Positions 1-9,341 of a stretch of 64,000 nucleotides of DNA are shown piece after piece. Source of the DNA: Carex sylvatica (Eukaryota > Streptophyta > Magnoliopsida > Poales > Cyperaceae); contig CAXKVR010000093.1 in NCBI GenBank assembly GCA_964058845.1, positions 1-64,000 of the forward strand. Direction: 5' to 3'. Within the stretch, counting starts at the first letter, position 1, and each line of letters opens with the position of its first letter. The translations under genes and the position numbers were made by a program. The notes under the pieces are model-generated. The model saw only the letters and a list, made by a program, of their open reading frames with translations. It was not told where the DNA came from and made no database searches.

Positions 1-121
1 AAGTTGGGCCTTTATTTGAATGTAATTTATAAATTCATATTTTTTTTTGTGTTGTTCTTTGTGATTTTTAGTTCACGTTTTTTCAGTTAGTATTGTTAAA
101 GGCCTAAACAACATTTTTTAT

Positions 122-305
122 GTTTAATGGAACCAACTTCAAATTTTGACATGAGAACATAGTAATAGTTCTCGGTGTCATGGATCTGGACCTTGCGTTT
201 AGAGAAACTTGTCTCACTATTATGGATATAAGTACTTCTGATCAAAAGAAGAAAAAGGAAAAGTGAAACAGGTCTAATCGCATGTGTCTTATGATAATGA
301 AGAGG
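122..305 (+). pseudogene. copia gag N-terminal fragment
   Basis: Read on the plus strand with one in-frame stop, this gives NGTNFKF, then VLGVMDLDLAFRETC, then NRMCLMIMKR. This is the usual start of a plant copia gag, with the pattern NGTNFxxW, IVLGxMDLDLAxR and SNRMSLMIMK. Gag forms the retrotransposon's virus-like particle. The fragment breaks off shortly after this motif and the sequence jumps to pol, so most of gag, the protease and most of the integrase are deleted. It belongs to the surrounding decayed element. Confidence 0.65.
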
Positions 306-754
306 TTCATGAAGAGACATTAATGAGCGCTCAAGGGGTTATAAATTTTATAATCCTACAGAATATCCAGTATTTGAGACAAAAAATGCATTTTTTTTAG
401 GATGTTGAGTTTGTGGGGGTTGAGAAAATAATTGATTTCGAAGATGAATATATAAGTATTCCATCAGGTATTGTGAGTTTTGTGGATATAGATCCGAGTT
501 TTACTCAAAACACTATTACAGACAAAATCATTATTGAAACTCAAACTCAACAAGATGAAATAGCACAAAATGAAAATCCAGAGACAAGTGCATGCCACTC
601 AGGGCCACACCAAGTTTTGGAAGATGTAGTTGTAGGCCAAATTGTTTCAGACAAAACTGAAAGCCCTCAAGAAAATTCAGAAGTGCCCATAAAGAAATAT
701 AAAGCTCGTCTTGTCACTAAAGATTTAAGAGAATTTCTATTTGAATTTATTTAA
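306..754 (+). pseudogene. copia pol fragment: integrase tail to start of reverse transcriptase
   Basis: The plus strand reads YNPTEYPVFETKNAFFL and continues, after a frame change, with an acidic stretch that is open from 413 to 754. That open part ends in KYKARLVTKDL. Copia integrases have a C-terminal Y-P-x-R/T-x-FFE...ARFLED...G region followed by an acidic linker and then KARLVAKGFTQ, the first motif of reverse transcriptase, so the match is to the integrase/RT junction. The frame closes just after that motif. It is a fossil with no expected activity. Confidence 0.6.
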
Positions 755-960
755 TGAATGCAAGCATTAACCGACCCAAAGGAAGGTTAATGATTGTTAA
801 AATTATGTGTACATAGAGTATAGTGATAATTATTATGTTTACATATAATCAATATTGTCAGCCCAAAGGAAGGCATATTGATTGATATGTTATTTGAATC
901 ATCAATACTCTTTTTTTTTTAAATCTCTTTAAATATCATATTGGCATTAGTTACGGATTT
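755..960. other. Unexplained segment inside the copia reverse transcriptase, with repeated CCCAAAGGAAGG
   Basis: This stretch replaces the RT residues normally found between KARLVAKGFTQ and the DLELHQMDVKTAFLNG motif. It contains the 12-mer CCCAAAGGAAGG twice (about 775 and 862), each followed by an AT-rich stretch, and it ends in a T-tract. I see no coding motif. It may be a small insertion or rearranged retrotransposon leader sequence. Confidence 0.35.
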
Positions 961-1130
961 TAATTTAGAGTTTTAGTAGATGGATATTAAGACAACGTTT
1001 CTAAATGGTGACATTAATGAAATAATCTATATGGTGCAACTAGAAAACTATGTGTCAAGAGGCACAAAGTCAATGGTGTGCAAACTTAAGAAATCCATCT
1101 ATGAACTAAAAAAAGTGTCTCAATAATGGT
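960..1130 (+). pseudogene. copia reverse transcriptase fragment (upstream half)
   Basis: After two in-frame stops the sequence reads MDIKTTFLNGD and then VCKLKKSIYELKK, matching the conserved copia RT signatures MDVKTAFLNGDLEEEIYM and VCKLKKSIYGLKQASRQWY. It ends at the tryptophan-tyrosine of that motif, where an unrelated repeat is inserted. The rest of the RT domain resumes near 3265. The natural substrate of the enzyme would be the element's own RNA; this copy is inactive. Confidence 0.8.
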
Positions 1131-2267
1131 ATTGTGTTACACCAAAAAGGTATAGTACAACGTTTCAGTACATCAAACTGTACCTTTTAACCTTAAATAC
1201 ACTTTCAGTTCAGATTACAAGTATACAATCCTACCGCGTAGTATATTATCGGGTATCGATCCACAGATAGTAAGTTTAGATACTAGATTTAGACTTTATT
1301 AATTAATTTCAGAAAAATAGAATGGTGGGGGGGGGGGGGATTTGTTTAAGTAGTCCTAAAGGTTGGGTTCAATACCAAAAAAAGAGGAATTATAAACAAT
1401 AAATGAAAAATAAAGAAAGTAAAGATTGGTTTGCTTTCAAGTTAAGGAGATCTAGGGGTATTCGGTCTATAATTCCTTGCTAATTCTATCTATTCGGTAT
1501 TTGTTTAAATTTATGTATAATTTGATGAGGTTTCTAACCTAATATGTCATTAAGGGTCACTTTCGTGAATTAATAATGTGCCCAAGCAATTCGGACTTCA
1601 CAGTTACGTCCTTCATCCTAGCTACTTAGACCATAAGCTCTTGTTAGTCTCTCATCTCCTCAAATATTGGTACTTCACAGTTACGTCCTTCATACCAATA
1701 TCCGATTCAATTTAAGGTGTCCTAATAAGGGTATGACTTCACAGTTACGTCCTTCACCAAGTTCCTAACCCTAATTTCTGTAGTTCCGGTTTGATTTCAC
1801 AGTTGGTTAGACCTTAATCAAAACCTAAGGTATTTGTGTTCATAATTGGTACTCTCATCTCGTCCTAACTTCTTTGGTTCTTTCGAATCTAAAGTGGAAC
1901 TACATCGATTTTAGGTACTAATTATGTAATTAATACAAATTATAAATCTCAAAAATTAGCATCAAATCTCATAAAACAATCATGATAAAAACTAATAACC
2001 GAATAAGATACAATTAAACAAGTTCATGCATTGATCTAAACCCTTAGAAAGAGATCTACTCTCTCTTGGAGAGATCCATTACAAAAGTTGGCAAAAATAA
2101 GAAGAAATGAAATAAAGAAATAGTTTCACCCTTTATTGAATCAAGAACCTCAATCTTACCGAAATCTTGCTTGGACCTTCTTCTCCTTCCTTGAAAAGCT
2201 TCCGGAACTCCTAGAATGGCTGCAGATTTATCACTATATTTTATGGAAATTGGCATGCACCAAGGGG

Positions 2268-2289
2268 TGAGAGAGAGAGAGAGAGTGTT
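2268..2289. repeat. (GA)n microsatellite
   Basis: About 21 bases of alternating G and A inside the dispersed repeat. It is a simple slippage repeat with no sign of function beyond that. Confidence 0.8.
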
Positions 2290-2499
2290 GTAAGATGAGA
2301 GATATGAGATGTCCCTTCAATGAAAAATGAACCCTCCCTTATATAGCAAAAAGATTATGCCCAAATTTAGAGGCTAGAATGTGGGGTTAGTGGGTGCTAT
2401 CTTTGGCTTATTTTTATGGATTGATGTGTCCAAATTTAGCTGTCAAAAAGCATCCCTGGCTCGCTAAAAATAGAAACCGTGTATTTCTGGCAGTCTACG

Positions 2500-3112
2500 G
2501 GTTTAGTGCGTCTGCACTGAGTGAGAGTGCGGGTGACTGAGCCGCACTGGTTCAGCTTTCCATATTTAACTTAGAAGGAAAGTCCTGTGAAGTTCTATGA
2601 GTGCATCCGCATTGTCTGTGAGTGTGGGTGGATGATCCGCACTGGCTTGAAGTTTCTTTTTTTATCAGCCTGAAATTATGCGTATTACTCTTGGTGCGTC
2701 CGCACTGTATGTGAGTGCGGGTAGATGACCCGCACTGGAGCATGTGACGTGCAGTTTCTGAAATTGGCTAAAGTGTTGAGTGCGGCTGGGATGACCCGCA
2801 CTGAATCTGAATGCGGACGAATTAGGCTCGGACTTTTTCTGGGTTGTGCTGTGATGGTGGACATTTGGCTAAGTGGGGAGTGCATTCGCACTGTATGTGA
2901 GTGCGGGTGGATGACCCGCACTGGAGCATGTGACGTGCAGTTTCTGAAATTGGCTAAAGTGTTGAGTGCGGCTAGGATGACCCGCACTGAATCTGAATGC
3001 GGACGAATTAGGCTCGGACTTTTTCTGGGTTGTGCTGTGATGGTGGAAATTTGGCTAAGTGGGGAGTGCATTCGCACTGTATGTGAGTGCGGGTGGATGA
3101 CCCGCACTGAGA
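2500..3112. repeat. Hairpin-rich tandem repeat, 186-bp period
   Basis: From about 2715 a 186-bp unit is repeated: the phrase GTGCGGGT(A/G)GATGACCCGCACTG begins at 2715, 2901 and 3087, giving two full units plus a partial third. Units 1 and 2 differ by a few bases. Diverged forms of the same phrase extend back to about 2500. Each phrase folds into a perfect 9-bp stem, AGTGCGGGT with ACCCGCACT, around a 5-base loop. Because 186 is divisible by three, reading frames of about 140 codons stay open on both strands (2725-3150 plus, 2685-3107 minus). These are by-products of the repeat and have no recognisable domain. Confidence 0.8.
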
Positions 3113-3264
3113 AGTATATTCTCCAATTTTCATCTTTTCCTGCATTCTAAAGCCAAACAACCATAGTAACTTGATTCTAGGTGTATTATATTCACTTTAT
3201 ATTCAAAGTACAAGATATTTGGAGCTATTTTATGATAAAAACAAGATAGAATGGTCATATAATT

Positions 3265-3623
3265 TATACTTATTATATTGCAAAATCATAGTATCATTAT
3301 CTCGTTTTGGTTTTGAGATAAATTTATTGAATGATTTTATATACCTTAAGTTCTGTGGGAGTGAGTTTGTATTTCTGATTTTATATGTGAATATCATATT
3401 GCTTACTAATATCGATATAAATATGTTACAAGTAACTAAGAATTTAGAGATAAAAGATTTTAGTGATGCATCATTTAGCCTAGGGATTGAAATACTAAGG
3501 ATGAAATCCAAAAGTATTATAAGTTTATCCCAACAAAATTATATTGATAAGGTTCTCCTTAAATATGACAAGCAAAACAGTAACCAGAAAATAAATCTCA
3601 ATAAGGAAATGAGACAAATCTAG
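3265..3623 (+). pseudogene. copia reverse transcriptase fragment (downstream half)
   Basis: The frame 3171-3623 is read through by RT sequence from about residue 30 on: FGFEINLLNDFIYLKF, then FLILYVNIILL, then FSLGIEILR and LSQQNYIDKVLLKY. These match the copia RT pattern CIYxK...FLILYVDDILLA...LGIxIxR...LSQxxYIxKVL. The catalytic YVDD is changed to YVNI, so two essential aspartates are lost and the enzyme could not polymerise. It continues the upstream half that ends at about 1130. Confidence 0.85.
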
Positions 3624-3699
3624 TATCAACAAGTGCCCCAAGTATTATTCAGTTAATGGAACAATGCTAAAGTAAAGTAAAATAAAGGAAATAGTACAT

Positions 3700-3885
3700 A
3701 ATGGTGAATTAAAAATAGAACATGTAGGAACAGACTCTATGTTAGAATATCCTCTTACTAAAGGATTGACACCGACTAAGTTTGAAGAGCATGTTGCTCA
3801 TATAGGTGTAATATCTATCGACACTGGCTAAGTTTGAAGAGCATGTTGCTCATATAGGTGTAATATTCATTTTTAGTGGGAGTCT
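3700..3885 (+). pseudogene. copia RNase H C-terminus and 52-bp local duplication
   Basis: The plus strand reads LKIEHVGTDSM, then YPLTKGLTPTKFEEHVAHIG. This is the typical end of copia pol, KIxHIxTxxMxADPLTKGLPPxxFxEHVxxMG. The last part, CTAAGTTTGAAGAGCATG and following bases, is repeated with a 52-bp offset (about 3776 and 3828), a local tandem duplication of the gene end. A purine-rich segment with AGTGGGAG follows and probably is the polypurine tract. Confidence 0.75.
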
Positions 3886-4840
3886 GTTATTTGTAATTTA
3901 ATGTTCTATTTTTCATTGTAATTTTGGATATGTAACTTGTCATGTAACAAGTGTTATATATATTATGAAGTTTTGACATTCTGTTTCTTATTTATGTTTG
4001 AATATTCAGTTAATTTATGAAATTCAGTTTCAAGAATTAAGTGGGAGACCAAGTTAGAAATAGGCATGTAAAGATCACAATTGCATGTAATTTCTATGCT
4101 ACACATCCACATCATGATTCATGTCATTCAGCTGTATTAGTGATGTGATTATTGAGGGTTTAGTTACGAATAAATGCGATGAATGCTACTTTAGTCCTTT
4201 ACTGGTATAGTTGATGGACCGAATTGGTTTAGGAATATATCGATGCAGTCGCACAGATTTTGATGCATCAGCATGGTTTTTGATGCACGGCTCATTATAC
4301 CTTTTTCAAATTGACAGATAACTACAAAGGTTATTATATATAAGGATTGGTTTCCAAGGCACAATGTAACTAAGAAAAGCACAGAAACTGAACATATATT
4401 TTTCTCTTAAGAAAAATACAGTTCTGTGTGTCTTTTCTTCTTCTTTCACCATCAAAGAATAGAGAAGAAAAATCCATTAGAAAATATGAAGAAGATTTCT
4501 CAAGAATCACACCTTGCTGTCTTAGAAGATTTATTCCTCGAACCGACGACAAAAGATGAGAAAGACTTCTTGCCATTGAAGACTTGTCTCGTGCTCACGG
4601 AGACGGCTTGCTCTGCTATGGCTTTGGTTATTCCATAACAAACGACATTGAACCATGTATTATGTTTCGCACTTATGATTTATGTTTTGGGTCTTTTTGG
4701 CATAGGACGGTTCTTAGGTTAAGGTGGAGAACTGTTTCTCCTTCTCTAAGGTGTAAGTATTTGACCTCTAGATGAGATGTAATTGTTTGATCTCTAGATA
4801 AGACGTAATTATTTGGCCTTTATAATTTTCCAACATAACA
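3886..4840 (+). repeat. Probable copia 3' LTR
   Basis: Immediately after the polypurine-like AGTGGGAGTC the sequence begins TGTTATTTG, and a CATAACA end is found at 4834-4840, giving TGTTAT...ATAACA termini about 955 bp apart. A TATATAAGG box near 4336 and a run of short pseudo-coding phrases would fit an LTR promoter and its transcript leader. The beginning of the receptor-kinase-like promoter copy lies just beyond 4840, which supports this as the element edge. Without the 5' LTR for comparison the assignment is not proven. Confidence 0.5.
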
Positions 4841-4990
4841 TTCATAACCGTTAGATCAGAACAGTCAGCGGATGTTGTAAAATCAACAGATTAGAATGCA
4901 TTTGACTCGGGATATATATTTGAAAACCCAATCCACTTTTCTCTTTCATTGGTATATATATATTAATAATGACTACTTGACAAGCATGAC

Positions 4991-5853
4991 TAGGGCTGGC
5001 AAAAAAATTCGTAGCTCGTGATTCGATTCGGATTTAATTTGGATTTGGTTCGAGTTTAATTCGATTCGAAATAAATTTGAATTAAAACGAATCAAACTAG
5101 GTTCGGTTCGAAATTAATTCAAACCAAACTCAAACCTAGCTTGGTTCGATCGAAATGGGTTCGTGAACTTTTATGGTTCTAATATCATAATAACATCGGC
5201 CGTTCATTTACCTGATGAAATTAAAACCAAAAATAGAGAGTTATAATTTAACTTAACCCACGCTCCATCGCTCTCAAATCTTAATAATTTAGTTTTCTCT
5301 CCGCCTCTTCCTAACTCACTCTCCCTCTTGCTCTAAAACCTAGCCGACGCTCTCGGTGACTGGCTATCTCTCCTCTCTTTTTGACCATCTCTCCTTCGCC
5401 TTCTCTACCTTTTGGATACTCACTTCATTAGATGATCCGATCGAGGGTTTGATCGAGTGAGCATTCGAGATACGATTACTTATTTTACTACATATTTCAG
5501 TTCTTGTACTTAATCCTCTTTTTACAATTATTTGTTGTGATGTATTTTTTTCATGAATAATATTTTAACTTAAAAACACTCATTTCATACCAGTAAAAGG
5601 AAGCCATGTGAGTTTTGTCCCGCGAGAAAAAATTAATGTATAAACTACCGATATAACTAGGGCTACTAAAAAATAATTTAGTTCGTGATTCGATTCGGGT
5701 TCTATTCAAAAAATGTGTATTTCACAATTAATTCGATTCCAAATGGATTCGATTCGAAACTAATCAAATCAGGTTCGGTTCGAATCTTATTCAAACCAAA
5801 CTCAAACCTAGAATAAATTCGATTCGTTTCGGTTCGATTCATTGCCACCCCTA
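4991..5853. mobile_element. Non-autonomous hAT-like element with 8-bp target-site duplication
   Basis: The element begins TAGGGCTGGCA and ends TGCCACCCCTA, an 11-bp terminal inverted repeat with one mismatch. It is flanked on both sides by AGCATGAC (4983-4990 and 5854-5861). An 8-bp duplication with C/TAGGG-type ends fits the hAT superfamily. Inside are TTCGATTCG-rich blocks in both orientations near each end and no transposase. A second sequence resembling the left end (ACTAGGGCTACTAAAAAAT at about 5657) lies near the right end, suggesting a short copy nested in a longer one or an internal duplication. It split the promoter of the stray receptor-kinase copy. Confidence 0.8.
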
Positions 5854-5963
5854 AGCATGACACCATGTCATTAGTTTATTAGCGTATTCTTTAATGCAGT
5901 CATTTTTTCATTTCCTATTTTCAGTATAATAAATATTACTTTATTTTAATCAAAGTGTTGCAC

Positions 5964-5970
5964 TATAAAA
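5964..5970 (+). promoter_or_regulatory. TATA box of the stray receptor-kinase promoter copy
   Basis: TATAAAA lies about 70 bases upstream of the exon 1 remnant, in the same place and sequence setting (GTTGCAC-TATAAA) as the TATA box of the complete gene. It is conserved, but nothing functional follows downstream. Confidence 0.55.
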
Positions 5971-6224
5971 GCAGCATTCATTCTCGGTGATTATTTCAAG
6001 GGAAGAAAAGCATCTTAGTTGCCACCTTCTGAAGGATGGTTTTGCAGGCATAATTCTTCTGTTAATCATTGCAGTAACCACTCGAGTTCAGGGTCAGCTT
6101 GATACTAACGGTAACCTCCTCTCTGCATTTTTTTTTTTAAAACATTTCTTCCTAGTTTATATTATAATTACGATATTTTTTCTTAAAGCGCCAGGTTACA
6201 CCCCAGTCAATGATCAACAATTTT

Positions 6225-6396
6225 ATAAAATACTTAATAAATAGTAAAAATATTCAAAAAAATTTAAAATTTGGTATCCAAGCAGATATTAATATGGAGA
6301 ACAAGATGAACGGTTCAAATCAACTTTTTGAGTTTTAAAATTTCAAATTTGGATCGTAAGCACTTCGGGCCATATGCTTCCGAAAGCATATTAGCC
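6225..6396. mobile_element. Half of a foldback MITE
   Basis: This reads TTAATAAATAGTAAAAAT, then AAATTTGGTATCCAAGCA, then AACGGTTC, the inner-arm order of the foldback family described at 6427-6872. Only the right arm is present, ending near AGCATATTAGCC. It is diverged and probably a solo arm left by deletion. Confidence 0.55.
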
Positions 6397-6426
6397 ACTC
6401 TCTCTCTCTCTCTACATATATATATA

Positions 6427-6872
6427 GAGAGGTTGGCTACTATGCTTATATAAGCATATCTCTACATATGCTTATAACTCATTTTTGTGTTTCCAATGTT
6501 CAAATGGTCGATCTGAACCGTTAGATGTGATCTCTATATTGAAATGTGCTTGCAGATCAAATTTTATATTTTTCTGAATTTTCTACTATTTATTAAGCCA
6601 CTTTAAAAATCGCTGATCCAACGGTGGCTTCTGATTTTACGGTGGCTTCTGATTTTACTATTTTATTAAGCCACCGTTGGATCAACGATTTTCAAAGTGG
6701 CTTAATAAATAGTAAAAAAATTCAGAAAAATGTAAAATTTGGTCTCTAAGCACATTTCAATATAGAGATCACATCTAATGGTTCAGATTAACCATTTGAA
6801 CATTGGAAATACAAAAATAAGTTATAAGCATATGTGAGGATATGCTTATATAAGCATAGTAGCCAACCTCTA
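6427..6872. mobile_element. Foldback MITE with very long inverted repeats
   Basis: The left arm starts AGAGGTTGGCTACTATGCTT and the right arm ends with its complement. The two arms pair along most of about 445 bp and meet near 6640-6660 around the CCACCGTTGGATCA sequence. There is no coding capacity. The outer ends lie in TATATA tracts, so the target-site duplication cannot be read. The inner arms, with AAATTTGGTCTC(C/T)AAGCA and AATAAATAGTAAAAA, are shared with copies at 37,030, 41,041 and 46,234. Confidence 0.75.
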
Positions 6873-6912
6873 TATATATATACTAGTATCGTGCCCGTGC
6901 GATGCAACGGGA
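6869..6912 (+). mobile_element. Possible Helitron 5' end
   Basis: The sequence TCTATATATA leads into TAGTATCGTGCCCGTGCGAT and GCAACGGG. Many plant Helitrons start with 5' TC followed by an AT-rich run and a CCCGTGC...GCACGGG-like phrase, so this may be a Helitron start. The captured-looking fragments to the right would fit. I could not find a convincing 3' end (hairpin followed by CTRR), so the element length and class are inference. Confidence 0.35.
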
Positions 6913-7362
6913 TATATTATAAGAAAACAAAAACATATATTTTTATTAAAGAAACATTTCAATAAAAAATGGGAGTTTAACCAAAAATAAAAATAGAATA
7001 AAATAAAAAAGGATATTTTTATCTTTTATTATTTTAACCAGGGATTAACTAATATCATGACATAGCCAATTAAAATTAAAAAAAATACAGAGAGAGATAG
7101 AAAAATTATGCGCAGGGATGGAGGAAAAAAAAAAGAATTTTCACAATATATCTTTAATTATCTCCCAACAATGCTTAATGTGTGTTCTATTACAAGCTAC
7201 TACTACAAGCTGGCATGATTTATCAACCTGACAAGACAAATAATAAGTCACATTATAAAAATCAACCTTTTCCGGAGGAACCACAAATCGAGTGCAAAAA
7301 TCATGATCTCCAATCCAATCAAGTGCAAAATTATTTAACAAACCTCCATCAACTCACTCAAG
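6913..7362. other. Region without a supported gene
   Basis: AT-rich sequence. On the minus strand 7141-7341 is open for 66 codons and includes the phrase WIGDHDFCTRFVVPPEKVDF, which looks protein-like but which I do not recognise. It may be a captured exon piece belonging to the same composite as the 1,979-bp repeat that follows. Confidence 0.35.
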
Positions 7363-8509
7363 AGATGTTTATCAGAATCTTCCCATCGTGGTGTATCAAG
7401 GCAAAGAGATTCAGCTGAAACCAAGAGAAGTCAAGAATAAGTTTATTTACATCAGATAGTAAAAAATCTTCAAAATCAAGAAAGGAATGGTATTGTGCTG
7501 GTCGATGCGGTACCAAGTAACAAAATAGCAACAATAATATTATAATTTTTCTTTAATGCTTGACCCATATCTGACACACCTTTGGATTAAAAGCACACAA
7601 AATATAAAACATAAATGGTGCATTCTCATCTACAGTTTAAGTCGTACAAAACTAACACAAATTCGGTGACTCTTGCAATCATCAAGTGATTTGAAAAATT
7701 AAACAATTTAATGCACGAACAGATAGCACGCAAATCAACAATTCAATGAATATTTATCAAAATCATGTCAAGTGCATCTATAACCCTCTTTTTTGTTTGA
7801 TGTCATATATTTGATTTCAAGGGGATAAAAAATGACAGTTGCTATATCCCCTTTCCTACCAATAGATACTTAAAAAATATCCAATTATTTTTGTTCCTTT
7901 TTCATTTAATTAGTGATAAAAACTAAGAAAGAGCAATTTGTTTCTACCAAAAGATGTTCCCTTCTGAAAATTTCTTGAATCACCATCCAATAGCATAATT
8001 GATCAAGGAGATTTTAAAGATCATAGTACCAAGAGCTAAAATATTCTAAAGAAATCCCATATAACATGGTTATGAAAGTTCTTATCCTGTGAATAATAAT
8101 TTGACCCCCTCCAGTTCGCTCCCCCTCCCCAAAAAAAATCCCAAATTGCATAATTAAAACTCTACCGCATAAGAACCACAAATCTAATAAACAATATTAT
8201 CTAAACGAACTTCAACAGAACCATCATACCTTGCACTGGCGAGAGTTATTGTCATTGAGCCACTGTAAGAGGCATTCCTAGTGCACGTCCTTTATGCTCT
8301 CGCTACAGGCGCATGGGTACCTTAACAGGTTATCAACATCTCCTGGATTCCAACAGATCCGACATATTTAAGAATTCTAGAAAACATGTATTATATAAAA
8401 TCAACCAAACAACTTCTCTTCCCAGACATCAAGTTTGGAAATGGTTGTATCATTTAAAACCTGAGAAGATTCAATGCTCCAGGTAATGCAACACCTGATC
8501 TCTAAGTTC

Positions 8510-8812
8510 TCAGGTAGCTAAAATCTTATCATTGAGACTATTTTCCCACTCAACTAATAACTCTGGCAGTCGCCCCAAACTATCCACTTTGGTTAGTTCA
8601 TTTAAACTCTTAATCGTCTTGAAAAGTTCGTTGAAAATAGCGGAGCTGTCAGATTCAAGTTTTTCTATGTTGGCAGTCATGGATCGAGTCAAAACCTTAG
8701 ATTCGATCAATTTTTCAATCGTTTCTGTTATAGACTGTCTGGGATCTAGTTTGTTCTGATACAGCTTTGCACATTCTAGAAGAGTCGTGTGCATCTGGTG
8801 AATTTGTTGGTA
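8510..8812 (-). pseudogene. Unidentified exon-like fragment, copy 1
   Basis: On the minus strand, a typical acceptor (pyrimidine-rich, ending TTCTTGAAG) precedes an open stretch of about 100 codons that starts YQQIHQMHTTLLECAKLYQN and ends at a stop after ENSLNDKILAT. The protein is charged, predicted helical and without cysteine clusters or membrane segments. It looks like the last exon of a helical or coiled-coil host protein. I do not recognise the family. No upstream exons are evident, so a fragment captured by a mobile element is the best reading. Confidence 0.4.
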
Positions 8813-8969
8813 CTTCAAGAAAAATAAAATAAAAATGAAGTTGAAGGCTAAATTGAAAAATGACTACTGCACTAAACATTACATGGACCTTTTGCATATT
8901 ACCAAAATACATGGCTTTTAAGTTATACTGTTAAAGCCTTCATAAACAGTTCTATCATTAATCAAAAGC

Positions 8970-9341
8970 ATTAAGCACTGTCTCACGATTCCAATTTCAA
9001 TCAAACTGGATCGTAGCAATTTTCTTACGTGGAGATCCCAAATCGAACCGATTATTGATGGCTTTGGATTAGGAGCATACCTGAATTCTTCGACTACTAT
9101 TCCTGACAAGAAGATTCAGGTCGGTGAGCAACAAATCGACAATCCTCGCTTTTTGGCATGGCACAAACAGGATCGACTTTTACTCGGCCAAAGTCATGGA
9201 GCTGCGTCGACTCCTCCAGACAACCACCCGAGGCGGTCAACCTTGCAATGATTTTTTTGAGAAGATGAGTAATATTGCCGATCAACTCGCCGCTGTTGGT
9301 GAACCCGTCTCTGACCCCTCCGACGACAAGTGCGAGGCCCT
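8970..9341 (+). pseudogene. copia gag (UBN2-type) fragment, copy 1
   Basis: The frame starting at 8970 reads IKLDRSNFLTWRSQIEPI, then FGLGAYLNSS, then NPRFLAWHKQDRLLL. A shifted frame continues VMELRRLLQTT and IADQLAAVGEPVSD. This follows the plant copia gag pattern KLxxxNFLLWRxQ...NPxFxxWxxQDxLLL...VMxLRxxLQT...ADxLAAxGxPVSD. A deletion and frameshift between the two halves removed the middle. This unit ends abruptly at the repeat junction. Confidence 0.75.

Larger units (their letters stand above)
1131..3265. mobile_element. Non-coding dispersed repeat inserted in the copia element
   Basis: The copia RT is interrupted exactly here, and no transposon protein can be read from the insert. Near 1232-1260 it has a short hairpin, CTACCGCGTAG, followed by a GGTATCGATCCACAG box. 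The same pair occurs near 60,405-60,445 in the window. Both copies then continue with a run of short phrases repeated around ACAGTTACGTCCTTC or CACTGTCACTG and, further on, a block with TATA-like and GA-rich sequence. This suggests two members of one non-autonomous repeat family, possibly LTR-derived. The exact borders are uncertain by tens of bases. Confidence 0.5.
100..4840 (+). mobile_element. Degenerate Ty1-copia retrotransposon, 3' part with probable 3' LTR
   Basis: Fragments of a copia polyprotein occur in the right order on the plus strand: gag N-terminus (about 122-305), integrase C-terminal region running into the start of reverse transcriptase (about 306-754), reverse transcriptase (about 960-1130 and 3265-3600) and the RNase H C-terminus (about 3700-3850). 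A purine-rich AGTGGGAG stretch at about 3877 then leads into a probable LTR. Stops, frameshifts and large internal deletions leave no open polyprotein. The reverse-transcriptase part is split by an unrelated repeat at about 1131-3265. The 5' LTR lies outside the window or is lost. Copia identity follows from motif order; the lineage cannot be set by eye. Confidence 0.75.
4850..6125 (+). pseudogene. Stray 5' end of the malectin/LRR receptor kinase gene (promoter, exon 1, start of intron 1)
   Basis: With the hAT insert (4991-5853) removed, this segment aligns base by base with 51,095-51,510, upstream of and within the receptor kinase gene. Shared landmarks are TAATCAAAGTGTTGCACTATAAA with its TATA box (about 5950-5970, compared with 51,326-51,346), GACACCATGTCATTA, a signal-peptide exon at about 6036-6110 ending in CAGCTTGATACTAACG, and a splice donor followed by CCTCCTCT. 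The start codon region has lost one base relative to the gene, which stops the frame after a few codons. A longer frame from 5987 still carries the hydrophobic stretch GIILLLIIAVTTRVQGQLDT. No later exons follow, so this is a dead fragment. Confidence 0.8.
7363..9341. repeat. 1,979-bp direct repeat, unit 1
   Basis: The unit starts at AGATGTTTATCAGAATC and ends at TGCGAGGCCCT, where unit 2 begins at once with the same AGATGTTTATC. In every stretch I compared, the two units are identical. It contains an exon-like piece on the minus strand (8510-8812) and a copia gag piece on the plus strand (8970-9341). The head-to-tail arrangement without spacer points to recent unequal exchange, rolling-circle amplification or an assembly artefact. 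Confidence 0.9.

Noticed and set aside
2685..3150. 140- and 141-codon frames on opposite strands
   Set aside because: Both are products of a 186-bp tandem repeat divisible by three; the translations have no domain.
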